Source: Roseibacillus sp. (GTDB lineage: Bacteria; Verrucomicrobiota; Verrucomicrobiia; Verrucomicrobiales; Akkermansiaceae). From it: a stretch of DNA of 42,757 bases. A model generated the notes under the pieces. It had not been told where the DNA came from, ran no database searches, and was given only the letters and a program-made list of their open reading frames with translations. This document shows positions 9,351 to 17,861 of this stretch, piece after piece; the first letter of the stretch is position 1, and the number at the start of each line of letters is the position of its first letter. Both the position numbers and the translations under genes were made by a program. Where the stretch lies: contig JAPKFB010000043.1 in the NCBI GenBank assembly GCA_028821775.1, positions 1 to 42,757 of the forward strand. Direction: 5' to 3'.

Positions 9351-9675
9351 CCGGGTGGTCAGGGTTGAGATGAGAGATCAGCGCAACCTGATGCAACCCT
9401 ACAATCTCGTGCCCGACGGCCGCGGGATTTCCTGCTTTCCCAGGAAGTAACCGCCGGCTCCTCGCCGCCGCTACTGTGGCGTCGTGAGCTTGGGGGAGGA
9501 CAGCTTGGGCCAATAGGGATCAGCGCTCGCCCCCCGGGGCAAAGGCAACGGAGACTGCAGCAGGAAAAAACCAAACCATTTCATATCCTCAACCCTAGGC
9601 ACTCATGCCGCAATCCCGAACTTAATTCTTGGCCTGAACCATCCCCGGTTCCGTCGACTGCCGAGATCTTGATCC
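9351..9675. other. Non-coding gap between convergent genes, with several hairpins
   Basis: No credible gene is seen in these 325 bases, which separate the sulfatase (+) from the FG-GAP gene (-). The stretch is unusually structured. At 9361-9400 an outer 7-bp perfect stem (AGGGTTG/CAACCCT) encloses an inner 5-bp stem (ATCAG/CTGAT) with loop CGCAAC. A further TTCCTG/CAGGAA hairpin lies near 9428-9445. A GC-rich segment contains a CGCC/GGCG stem and two copies of AGCTTGGG. Neither side has a T-run, so it is not a classical intrinsic terminator. It may serve both converging transcripts or be a structured RNA. Short ORFs here lack any coding character. Confidence 0.5.
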
Positions 9676-10851
9676 CTACTTCCGGAGGTAGAGCCAAACA
9701 TAGCCCGTGCGCTCCTCCGTCATGAACTCATCCCGGGACCGATAGAGCTCCTGATACTTCTTCGAAAGATCCGCCCGTGGTCGACGATCTTCGGCAGCTG
9801 GAGCCTTACTCATCTCCGCCATCACGGCATCAATTTTCTCCTGCCATTCCTTCTTTTTCTCCAACATCTCCGCTTCGCTGAGCCCCTTAGCCGGATGATT
9901 GATGATCGCGTTGTCACCGACGAGAAGATCGAGCTTTCCGTCTCCATTGACATCATCAACCCAGACTCGCGTTGAGCTCGACGGTTCATCCTTCGCAGCA
10001 ATTCCATGACCGGCCGCCTTTAGGAGACGCTTGAAGAGACGAAGCTCCGGTTCCTTGCCTTTGCCCGCAACGTTTTCGGACCACTCGACTCCGCCCTGCG
10101 CCGAACCTGACACCAGATCGAGATCTCCATCGCCGTCCCAATCGACAGCAAAGGGATCACTGTGGGCACCACTCACCCGCAGTTCACGGCCCTCGCAGGT
10201 TATTAACTCGGGACTGGGGGCGAAGGTTCCCTTTCCCTTCCCTCGGAAGAGATAGAAGGTGCCTTCGAAGTTCCCCACCACGAGGTCGAGGTCGCCATCG
10301 TGGTCCCAATCGACCGCGGTCGGCCGAGTACAAATCGCTTTCGTGATTCGGTCCTTTCCTTCCACAATCGGAATGATGAGCGGATTCTTGTCCGTCCCGA
10401 CCAGGCTCTGAGCTTTCTGAAACCCATCCTCCGATCCGTAGATCACATGGAAGAGACCCGCCATGGTCGCTGCACCCATGCGCGAATAGGATCCTGATAG
10501 GATGTCCAATTTCCCATCGCCGTTGAGATCCACAACCTGTGGAGTCGAGGAGGTGCATCACCATACGCCCGGAATCTCCGCGACCTTGTCCCCGGTCTTG
10601 AGCCACTCGCCCTTCGCAAATTTGCCGTCGCCCTCGGCGAGGAAAACGCGAATCTTTCCCTTGTTGAATTGCCCGACCAAGAGGTCCTTCTTCCCATCAC
10701 CGTTCAGATCGGCCAGACAAGGCGCCGCGTAGCCGGGACGCTCCACTTTGATCACTTCCCCACCACCCGACAGGCGAACTGGCTTTTCAAATTCCACGGC
10801 CCCCGCAGCCCCAAGGCCCCAGGCAATTCCAAAAGTGACGATCGTTTTCAT
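9676..10851 (-). CDS. Secreted FG-GAP/VCBS repeat protein with in-frame UGA (candidate selenoprotein)
   Basis: Read from ATG 10851 to 9676, the frame encodes 391 residues if the TGA at 10558-10560 is read through. Before the TGA are 97 residues: a signal peptide (MKTIVTFGIAWGLGAAGAVE) and a first repeat (ADLNGDGKKDLLVG). After it, in the same phase, come 293 residues with four more D.NGDG..D-type calcium-binding repeats, such as DLNGDGKLDILSG and DWDGDGDLDLVSG, then a coiled-coil tail (EAEMLEKKKEWQEK). The recoded residue would be position 98 in G-V-W-U-C-T-S-S-T-P-Q. A 6-bp hairpin with a GGU loop starts 14 bases after the TGA. A strong Shine-Dalgarno (AGGGGG) precedes the ATG. The alternative is a pseudogene or nonsense mutation, but the rest of the gene shows no decay. 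Repeats like these form extracellular beta-propellers. It lies 60 bases downstream of threonine synthase on the same strand. Confidence 0.8.
10529..10543 (-). promoter_or_regulatory. SECIS-like hairpin in the FG-GAP gene
   Basis: On the minus strand the sequence TCCACA-GGT-TGTGGA forms a perfect 6-bp stem with a three-base GGU loop. The loop begins 21 bases after the in-frame TGA (10558-10560). Bacterial selenocysteine insertion elements recognised by SelB lie directly downstream of UGA and carry G, typically GGU-like, at the start of a small apical loop on a short stem. The geometry closely resembles E. coli fdhF, where GGU begins about 19 bases after the UGA. The pairing is seen directly; the function is inferred. 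Confidence 0.65.
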
Positions 10852-10911
10852 AAACTTACCCCCTAAGCGACACCATCTCCCGGTTTTCGTTGGTGAACAT
10901 CCGCATTTCTC

Positions 10912-12162
10912 CTAAATCATCGCGGCATAGTCAATCGATTGATGCCGATCAAGAGCCGCAGTCACCGGAGGCATATCGTACTTCAGTCCCGTGGCACAGT
11001 TGAAGAGGACCACCGACTCCTCTGCGCTCACCCGGCCGCTCGCCAACTCCTTCTTGTAGGCCGCATAGGTGGCCGCCCCTTCCGGACAGAGAAGAATACC
11101 TTCCTGCTCCGCCATCTCCGTGCGCGCCGCTTCGATCGACTCATCGTCCACCGCAGTCGCAAATCCGTTGGTGGTGCGCACTCCGCGCAAAATCAGGAAG
11201 TCCCCCACCGCAGCGGGAACCCGGATTCCAGCAGCCATCGTGTGCGCATTCTCCCAAAGCTCCGCGTGCTCCGTTCCCTCCTCCCACGCTTTGACAATCG
11301 GCGCGCAACCAGTCGCTTGCACCGCCACCATGCGCGGCCTCTTGGGGCCAATCCAACCGATCGCTTCCAACTCCTCAAAGGCTTTCACCATTCCAATCAG
11401 CCCGGTCCCGCCCCCGGTGGGATAAAAGATCACATCCGGCAATTCCCACTCAAATTGCTCGGCCAGCTCCAGCCCCATCGTCTTCTTCCCCTCGATCCGA
11501 TAGGGCTCCTTGAGAGTCGAAAGATCGAACCACCCCGTCGCTTCCACCCCCTCCCGCACGATTTTGCCGCAATCGGTGATCAAGCCATTCACGCGCCAGA
11601 CCTTCGCACCCTGCATCGCGATCTCGCGCAGGTTCGTTTCCGGAGTGTCTTCCGGACAAAATACAAACACTTCCATCCCCGCCCGCCGGGCGTAGGCGGC
11701 CATCGCCGCCCCTGCATTCCCGTTGGTCGGAATCGCGAGTTTCTTCAGACCGAGCTCCTTCGCCATGGAAACCGCCAGCGCCAACCCGCGGGCCTTGAAC
11801 GACCCGGTGGGGAGTCGTCCCTCATCCTTCACGAACAACGGGCCGCCCCCCAAGGTCTTCTGAATCCGCGGTGCAGACTGCAGCGGAGTCCGCGGTTCCC
11901 CCAGGGTCACAATATTCTCAGCCTTGCGCACCGGGAGAAATTCGCGGTAGCGCCATAGGTCCTCGGGACGCTTCGCGAGCTCCTCTTTCGTGAGTGCGGA
12001 TGCCAGCCCCTCCAGATCATAGCGCACCAGCAGCGGCCTCCCGTCACGCGATAATCCCTGCAACACATCCGCCTCGTATCGCTCGCCCGTCATCGAGCAC
12101 TCCAAGTGCGTCACAAAAGTGGGGCGTTCCTCGTTCGTGTTATCCATCGCGGGCATTCTCAA
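10912..12162 (-). CDS. thrC: Threonine synthase (PLP-dependent)
   Basis: This 416-residue cytoplasmic fold-type II PLP enzyme should convert O-phospho-L-homoserine to L-threonine and phosphate, the last step of threonine synthesis. The PLP lysine is K123 in PTGSFKARG. The phosphate-binding glycine loop is PTGGGTGLIG, and an NGNAGAA segment follows the lysine domain. The N-terminus includes the LECSMTGERYEADV region typical of the longer archaeal/bacterial-type threonine synthases. Three Met codons lie at residues 1, 3 and 6, so the exact start may be up to five residues later. The closely related PLP lyases threonine dehydratase and cysteate synthase are less likely given overall length and the N-terminal segment. 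It is transcribed divergently from the gene at 12255, leaving a 92-base shared promoter region, and the FG-GAP gene follows 60 bases downstream. Confidence 0.88.
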   Translation of the reverse strand: MRMPAMDNTNEERPTFVTHLECSMTGERYEADVLQGLSRDGRPLLVRYDLEGLASALTKEELAKRPEDLWRYREFLPVRKAENIVTLGEPRTPLQSAPRIQKTLGGGPLFVKDEGRLPTGSFKARGLALAVSMAKELGLKKLAIPTNGNAGAAMAAYARRAGMEVFVFCPEDTPETNLREIAMQGAKVWRVNGLITDCGKIVREGVEATGWFDLSTLKEPYRIEGKKTMGLELAEQFEWELPDVIFYPTGGGTGLIGMVKAFEELEAIGWIGPKRPRMVAVQATGCAPIVKAWEEGTEHAELWENAHTMAAGIRVPAAVGDFLILRGVRTTNGFATAVDDESIEAARTEMAEQEGILLCPEGAATYAAYKKELASGRVSAEESVVLFNCATGLKYDMPPVTAALDRHQSIDYAAMI

Positions 12163-12254
12163 CGACCTCTTCGGAAGTCAAAGTGGAAAGGTCCCGCCGA
12201 CCCACTTTTCCTTGACCCCCGACCTCTCCTCGCCACGTTCTCGGTGCGCACTCC

Positions 12255-13691
12255 ATGACCCTCCCCCGCCTGACCCCTCTCCTCGCAGTGGCACTCCTCC
12301 ATGGGGTCTTCCTCATGCTCGGGAGCGCACCTGGCGGCGCTCAGATGATCACCATCGAGGGAAACGGGGTGCTCATATCAGCAGGAGATCCCACTCCAAG
12401 CCTCTCCGACCACACCGACTTTGGAGGAGTCTACGTCGCCGCCGGGGTGATTGATCGTGTTTTCACGATCAAGAATTCCGGGGTTGCCCCTCTTGTCATG
12501 CTGGGCTTCCAACGACTCGGCACTCACGCCGGCGAGTTCACCGTCCTGCCCATTCCCGGTCAGTTCCCCCAGATTCAGCAGATCGCAGGCGGAGGCCAGC
12601 TCGATCTAACAGTCCGCTTCAATCCCCGCGACGACGGCGCACGATTCGCCAGCCTGCGCTTTGTCAGCAATGCCTCCAACCATCCCGTCTATGAATTTTC
12701 CATCACGGGCGAGGGGCTCGATCCAGCGCCGGAGATCAACGTCCAGGGCAATGGAATCGACATTCCCGACGGGAGCCCGGTTCCCAACCTCAACAATCAC
12801 ACCGATTTCGAATCCACCGATACTGACACTGGGTTCGTCACTCGAACCTTCACCATCCAGAACTCCGGCCTCCTGAGCCTCAACGTGTTCGAAATCCAAA
12901 TCATTGGCGAAACCAGTGACCAGTTCTCAGTCACCAGTCCCGCCTCCGACCCCGTCTCTGCCGAGAGCTCCACGAGCTTCGATGTGACCTTCAACCCCGA
13001 CCGCGTTGGGGGACACCTCGCCACGGTTCGCATTGTCAACAGTGACCTCACGGAGGGAACCTACGATTTCATCATCCGTGGGACAGCCACCACCACCTCG
13101 GCCCGCCTTTCCTTGCTCGGAAACAACCTCCAAATCGCAGCGGGAGACGACACCCCTTCGCCAGACGACCACACGGAGTTCGAGAGCACCGATTTGGGAG
13201 CAACTTCGTTCCGAACCTTTTCCATTCTGAATACGGGCAACGCTCCTCTCTCTATTGCCACCATCGAATTGGTGGGCGGCCAGGCCGCCAGTTTTTCCAG
13301 CTCGCTACCCAGCAGCAATCCCATCGCCCCCGGCAACCAAGCCACCATCCAGATCAGCCTCCAGCCATCCGTCCTCGCCCTCCATCAAACGATCCTTCGC
13401 ATCAACAGCAGCGACCGCGTAACCCCCATCTACGATGTGACCCTCTCGGGGACCGGCGGCATCTTCAAACTTGTGAGTATCAAGCGCGATGGCGATGATG
13501 CCCTCATCACCTTCCATGCCAACCCCACCAGCGGGTCTTACCTCTATCAAATTCTCCATTCCACCGACATGGAGAACTGGAGCACCAAGGGCTCCCTCTT
13601 TTCCTCAGGCGGAGAAACACGAGACTATCGCCACCGCGACGGATTCCTCGGCAAGAATGGCTTCTGGCACGTCTCGGAACAGACGCTCTAG
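12255..13691 (+). CDS. Secreted choice-of-anchor-D repeat protein
   Basis: The product has 478 residues with a signal peptide (1-30). Three tandem immunoglobulin-like repeats of about 123 residues each begin near residues 31, 154 and 281. Each opens with a variant of NG..I..GD..P...DHT.F and contains F.I.NSG and a V.F.P core, the pattern of HYDIN/ASPM-type choice-of-anchor-D domains. The C-terminal 80 residues (YLYQILHSTDMENWSTKG) match the strand pattern common at the ends of Verrucomicrobia surface proteins, where a value is compared with 'ST-DL-x-W'. No enzyme motif is present, so an adhesive or structural extracellular role is inferred. I saw no PEP-CTERM sorting signal. It converges with the peptidase gene that ends at 13785. 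Confidence 0.85.
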   Translation: MTLPRLTPLLAVALLHGVFLMLGSAPGGAQMITIEGNGVLISAGDPTPSLSDHTDFGGVYVAAGVIDRVFTIKNSGVAPLVMLGFQRLGTHAGEFTVLPIPGQFPQIQQIAGGGQLDLTVRFNPRDDGARFASLRFVSNASNHPVYEFSITGEGLDPAPEINVQGNGIDIPDGSPVPNLNNHTDFESTDTDTGFVTRTFTIQNSGLLSLNVFEIQIIGETSDQFSVTSPASDPVSAESSTSFDVTFNPDRVGGHLATVRIVNSDLTEGTYDFIIRGTATTTSARLSLLGNNLQIAAGDDTPSPDDHTEFESTDLGATSFRTFSILNTGNAPLSIATIELVGGQAASFSSSLPSSNPIAPGNQATIQISLQPSVLALHQTILRINSSDRVTPIYDVTLSGTGGIFKLVSIKRDGDDALITFHANPTSGSYLYQILHSTDMENWSTKGSLFSSGGETRDYRHRDGFLGKNGFWHVSEQTL

Positions 13692-13784
13692 GAAGTCTTC
13701 CAACACCATGTGAGTAGCCGCGTTAGCAGTTTCCGGCTGGCAAGGCGGCGGCGGGCCACGATGCTCCCCAAATTCCAGTCCAGT

Positions 13785-14627
13785 TCATTTTCCTTCCTGG
13801 CCCACCCTGCGCAGCACTCCATCCAGGAACCTCACGTGGGCGCGCACTCGCCGGTAAAGCGAAAACTCGGACGGCGTTTCAAAGGTCAGCGCAATGCGCG
13901 CGTGGTGCAGGTAGAGGCAGATCGATTCCGGCATACCCGCAATTTGCCTGACGATCTTGGCGAATCCTTGCGTGCGACGAAGGACTCCATTCTTCAAGCG
14001 GCGCCCTTCCACGCTCCCTTGATGCCGTGGCAATTCCTGCTCCACCTCTTCTAACAGATGATCGCCCCAGCTCTCTCCCCGCTGCGTCAATTCGTAAAGA
14101 TAGGCCCCGTTGGCGTCGTAGTCTTCGTGCAAACTCACCGCCACCGCAAACTCGCGACCTCTAATGAACTCCAGCATCGCTCCGATCGGCCCGGTTTCCG
14201 GTTGATCAAAGGCGCGATTGAGATCTCGCCCTTCCTGGTCCTCGCGCTTGTTGTTGACCAAGCCCCACGGATTGACGCAGGGAAAGATCACAACTGATTG
14301 CGACTGCAGCATGTCCGTGTTCTCTTCCGCCCATTCCAAGAGACCCCATACCGCGGCCGGCTCGTCTCCGTGAATCCCGGCGCTGAGATAGAGTCCCGGC
14401 CCCGTCACCGGCTTCCGATTGCGAAGAGCAATCACGGGATCGTCTGCCTCGTCAATAAGGGTCACGACCTGCAATCCCGCCTCGCGGGCCACCGCCCGCC
14501 ATCGCTTAAGGATGCGCCCAACGTCATGACTCCGGTGATTGCGCAGGTAGTTGTCCTCGGTCGATTCCACGCTCCACGGAGTCTCACACTCGGGTGCTGG
14601 CGTCGATCCCGGAGGGCCAAACCTCAT
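13785..14627 (-). CDS. M14-family zinc peptidase / succinylglutamate desuccinylase-aspartoacylase-like protein
   Basis: With the start taken at ATG 14627, the product has 280 residues. Zinc ligands of the M14 superfamily are visible: H86 and E89 in GIHGDEPAA, and H167 in SLHEDYD. The D-L-N137-R substrate-binding motif follows NPWG. A late ETPSE could supply the catalytic glutamate. No signal peptide is seen, so it is probably cytoplasmic. The family removes C-terminal amino acids or acyl groups from amino acids or murein peptides; the substrate here is unknown. An open frame to ATG 14663 would add 12 residues, but GGAGG upstream of 14627 favours the shorter form. No operon partner is evident. 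Confidence 0.82.
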   Translation of the reverse strand: MRFGPPGSTPAPECETPWSVESTEDNYLRNHRSHDVGRILKRWRAVAREAGLQVVTLIDEADDPVIALRNRKPVTGPGLYLSAGIHGDEPAAVWGLLEWAEENTDMLQSQSVVIFPCVNPWGLVNNKREDQEGRDLNRAFDQPETGPIGAMLEFIRGREFAVAVSLHEDYDANGAYLYELTQRGESWGDHLLEEVEQELPRHQGSVEGRRLKNGVLRRTQGFAKIVRQIAGMPESICLYLHHARIALTFETPSEFSLYRRVRAHVRFLDGVLRRVGQEGK

Positions 14628-14763
14628 GCTATTTCCCACCCTCCATTTGCCTTGCTGAATCAATCCGGTGCACCGCTACCCATTTCATTCCTGCACTCTT
14701 GACGAGTGCGCGGGAGTTTGATGGGAGTGTAGTCCCTCCGCTAGTTTTCACCTCACCTGCGCC

Positions 14764-14982
14764 ATGAACGACAAACAGGGCTGCTTGGGCCTCGTCTGGC
14801 CGAATCTCATGATTTTTCTCCTCGTGGGCTTGGGGATTTATTCGAGTTCCGATCCCTTGACCCCCCCCGATCCGGAACGTTGCGCATCGAAGCAGACGAA
14901 CAAGACTTTCTCCCAGAAAGAGAGCGCGCTTCCCCCTCTGCTGAGCAGCTGGCTCAACACCTGGTCGAGGGAAGCATGCTGA
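14764..14982 (+). CDS. Possible small membrane protein
   Basis: This ORF encodes 72 residues. The first 30 contain one good transmembrane helix (VWPNLMIFLLVGLGIYSS). The remainder is polar and low in complexity, with no recognised motif. No strong ribosome binding site precedes the ATG. It stands alone between the divergently oriented peptidase gene and an ORF-poor stretch. A small single-helix membrane protein is possible, but chance is a real alternative. Confidence 0.35.
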   Translation: MNDKQGCLGLVWPNLMIFLLVGLGIYSSSDPLTPPDPERCASKQTNKTFSQKESALPPLLSSWLNTWSREAC

Positions 14983-15510
14983 AATTATGAGCGCTCAGGC
15001 CCTCCCCACTTGTGCCTGATCGTCCCCCTGCCTGGAGGCCATCGTCCTGCATAAGATCTGCTCTGTCTCGGGCGGTGCGCTCGTGAAGAACTGGGAGCGC
15101 GCAGACCCAAATCCTCGGGTGAGCCGACCCAATATCAGGCTCGCCATGATCGGATCATCGAACTCGGACAGCCTGCTCAACTTCACCAATTTGCTCACCA
15201 AGCTGGTAGTGCATGACTCTCCTGAGGCGAGGGGTTTTGCCTGCTCCGGCAACCTCGCCACGAGAGGTCGGCGCAACGTCCGTATTCTTCGTTCTCCTGC
15301 TCCTTGACCGGCTGGGAAGCCACAAAAGCGCGGAACCAATCCTCTTCTGGACGGCCCCTTCCTAACAGTCCCCAACACCAGTATTATCGCGAACGACTTC
15401 ACCATGAACCTGGAGGTTCCCTTCTCGGCAGGGCGGGACTTCGTGCGGGGAGTCCGCAAGTAGTCCGCTGTTCTTGCCAAGGCGCAGGAACTGTCTAGCC
15501 TCGCGCGATC
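14983..15510. other. ORF-poor stretch of about 530 bases, possible gene remnants
   Basis: No intact gene is supported here. Short open frames occur on both strands (for example 15083-15307 plus, and the tail of a minus-strand frame ending at 14995), but none has a signal peptide, family motif or sensible start context. Coding-like composition switches frame several times on the minus strand, which would fit a decayed gene. I could not identify a parent family. The promoter of the gene at 15511 must lie at the right edge. Confidence 0.4.
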
Positions 15511-17787
15511 ATGTCTTGGTTTCGCCTCGCCCTTGCAGCCCTCGCCTCCTTCGGACTTCTTGCTGCCAGCCCACAGGCTCTCGCGCAGAAGAACAAAAAG
15601 AAACAAATCCAGGAGGAGAAGAAGCCCTGGTGGGATGCCCCCCAACCACGCTTTTCCAAGGCGGAGCTGGGCGGCATTTTCACCGGCACCATCGACATGC
15701 GCGGCGACGCACGCCTGAAGGACAAGACGACTTACAAGGCCATCGCCGTTCGACTCGGGGAAGGGGGCAAGGATGGAACCGTCCTCTTTGATACCGAGAT
15801 GATGCGCATGGCCTGCGCAGTCCCGGCCCGGCCCGTCATGTTTAACACCTACCGTGACGGCTTGGGCGGAGCAGGTCACTGGCTGGGCTCTCCCTATCTC
15901 TTCACGGCTGAAAGCGGTCCAGGGTGGGCGGACGAAGGAGGTAACTTCAATGATCCTCGAACTGGCAGGAAAGCAGGTCCCCTGCCGCGCAAATGGGCGC
16001 GTTACCGCGGACTCTATCGACACGGTGAGCGCGTTGTCTTTTCCTACACCATCGGCGGCGTGGGTGTTCTCGACATGCCTTGGATCACCAAATCCCACGG
16101 ACAGTCCGTGTTCACGCGCACTCTAGAGATCGCACCATCCAAGTCCGACCTGCTCCTTCGCATCTGCCAAGCTCGCACCGGTGAAAACGGCACCCCCACC
16201 GTAGCGCTCGGCCATAAATCAGCCCCCGCCAAACTCGCGAAAAAGGATGGCCACTGGTATTTGGGAATCGCAGCGCACGAGAAAACGATCCGCCTCAAGT
16301 TGCTCATTGGCACCGTGGAGGAGAAGGCTGCCCCTCAGTTCGCCACCTTTGCAAAAACGACCTCTCCTCCCGAAGACCTTTCCCGCTCAACCAAAGGCGG
16401 CCCCGCCCGTCATCCCAAGCCTCTCATCACGGAAGGCATCGTGAGCAAGGAGAAGGGACCCTACGTCCTCGATACCATCACCCCACCTTTCGACAACCCG
16501 GACAAGATCCTCTTCCGTTTTGGCGGGCATGACTTCTTTCCCAATGGCGATATTGCGGCTTGTACCATCGATGGCGATGTCTGGCGCGTCTCCGGATTGA
16601 ACACGATGAAGAAACTCGAGTGGCGGCGCTTCGCCACTGGGCTCTTCCAACCGCTCGGCCTGCGCATCGTGGAGGACAAGGTCTATGTTCTCGGGCGCGA
16701 TCAAATCACACGTCTGCACGATCTCAACAAGGACGGCGAAGCGGATTTCTATGAGTGCTTCAACAACGAGTGTAAAATCGGCAAGCATGTGCACGAGTAT
16801 GCCACCGGACTGGAGACGGACCCCCAGGGCAACTTCTACTTCGCCAAGGGACACGGCGCCAACAACGAGCACGCCGGCACCCTGCTCAAGGTTGCCAAAG
16901 ACGGCAGCAACATGGAGGTGGTTGCGACCGGTTTCCGCTGGCCCAACGGATCCGGCGCAGGGCCCAATGGCGAACTCAGCGTCGCCGACCAACAGGGAAC
17001 CTGGGTCCCCGCCTCCCGGGTGGATCTCATCAAGAAGGGCGGCTTCTACGGCTTCATGAACGCCCACCACCGCGAGGAGAAGCCCACCACCTACGACGGC
17101 CCGCTCTGCTGGATTCCCCACGGGGTGGACAATTCCTGCGGCGGCCAGACTTGGAACACCGGCGACAAGTGGGGTCCCTTCAAGGGCCACATGCTTCACT
17201 GCTCCTACGGTAAATGCCTCCTCTTCCTCGTCCTGAGCGAAAACGTCGATGGCATCGATCAAGCCGGGGTCTATCAGTTCCCCTTCAAATTCCAGTCCGG
17301 CGGCATGCGCGCGCGCTTCAGTCCTCGTGATGGCCAGCTCTACGTCAGTGGATTGAAAGGATGGCAGACCAGCGGCGCGAAGGACGGTTGCCTGCAACGA
17401 GTCCGCTACACCGGTGCCACGGTCGCCATGCCCAAGAGCATCAATATTCATCAAAACGGTATCCGCGTGGGCTTCACCGAGAAGCTCGACCAGGAACTGG
17501 CCGAAGATCCTGATAGCTGGCAGCTCGAACAATGGAATTACCGCTGGACGAGCAAGTACGGATCGAAGGAATACAAGGTCTCCAATCCGGAGCAGACCGG
17601 GCACGATCCGGTGGAAGTCACTTCCGCCAAACTCCTCGCCAACGGCAAGGAAGTCTTCCTCACCATTCCCAACTTGGCGCCTGTGATGCAGATGAAGATC
17701 CATTTCGATCTCGAGACCGCGGACGGTAACGAGATGATCGGCGATTTGCACAGCACGATCCACGCGCTGGCAAAGCCCTTGAAGTGA
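15511..17787 (+). CDS. Secreted PVC-type beta-propeller protein (DUF6797-like N-terminus)
   Basis: The product has 758 residues with a signal peptide (1-26, ending ALAQ) and a basic KKKK segment after it. Residues about 40-290 resemble the N-terminal domain often called DUF6797 in PVC secreted proteins. Residues about 330-640 form a glucose/sorbosone-dehydrogenase-like propeller, with motifs such as LGLRIVEDKVYVLGRDQITR, NKDGEADFYE and GFRWPNGSGAGPNGEL. Relatives usually carry a cytochrome c domain; here no CxxCH is present, so electron transfer through haem is not expected from this chain. The C-terminal 110 residues are beta-rich (LAEDPDSWQLEQWNYRWTSK). A periplasmic or extracellular role on sugars is plausible but unproven. 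It appears monocistronic, with threonine aldolase converging at 17862. Confidence 0.82.
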   Translation: MSWFRLALAALASFGLLAASPQALAQKNKKKQIQEEKKPWWDAPQPRFSKAELGGIFTGTIDMRGDARLKDKTTYKAIAVRLGEGGKDGTVLFDTEMMRMACAVPARPVMFNTYRDGLGGAGHWLGSPYLFTAESGPGWADEGGNFNDPRTGRKAGPLPRKWARYRGLYRHGERVVFSYTIGGVGVLDMPWITKSHGQSVFTRTLEIAPSKSDLLLRICQARTGENGTPTVALGHKSAPAKLAKKDGHWYLGIAAHEKTIRLKLLIGTVEEKAAPQFATFAKTTSPPEDLSRSTKGGPARHPKPLITEGIVSKEKGPYVLDTITPPFDNPDKILFRFGGHDFFPNGDIAACTIDGDVWRVSGLNTMKKLEWRRFATGLFQPLGLRIVEDKVYVLGRDQITRLHDLNKDGEADFYECFNNECKIGKHVHEYATGLETDPQGNFYFAKGHGANNEHAGTLLKVAKDGSNMEVVATGFRWPNGSGAGPNGELSVADQQGTWVPASRVDLIKKGGFYGFMNAHHREEKPTTYDGPLCWIPHGVDNSCGGQTWNTGDKWGPFKGHMLHCSYGKCLLFLVLSENVDGIDQAGVYQFPFKFQSGGMRARFSPRDGQLYVSGLKGWQTSGAKDGCLQRVRYTGATVAMPKSINIHQNGIRVGFTEKLDQELAEDPDSWQLEQWNYRWTSKYGSKEYKVSNPEQTGHDPVEVTSAKLLANGKEVFLTIPNLAPVMQMKIHFDLETADGNEMIGDLHSTIHALAKPLK

Positions 17788-17861
17788 GCAGGTGAACCCT
17801 CAGGCTGAACGGCAGGCCCTTCCCAAACAGGAATGAAATTGTCCGTATCTCCCGGAAGTCC

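Noticed and set aside
9360..9570. Possible cobalamin riboswitch (a CTACTGTG segment resembles part of the core)
   Set aside because: The B12 box and other conserved boxes are missing, and it lies downstream of convergent genes with no B12 gene nearby.
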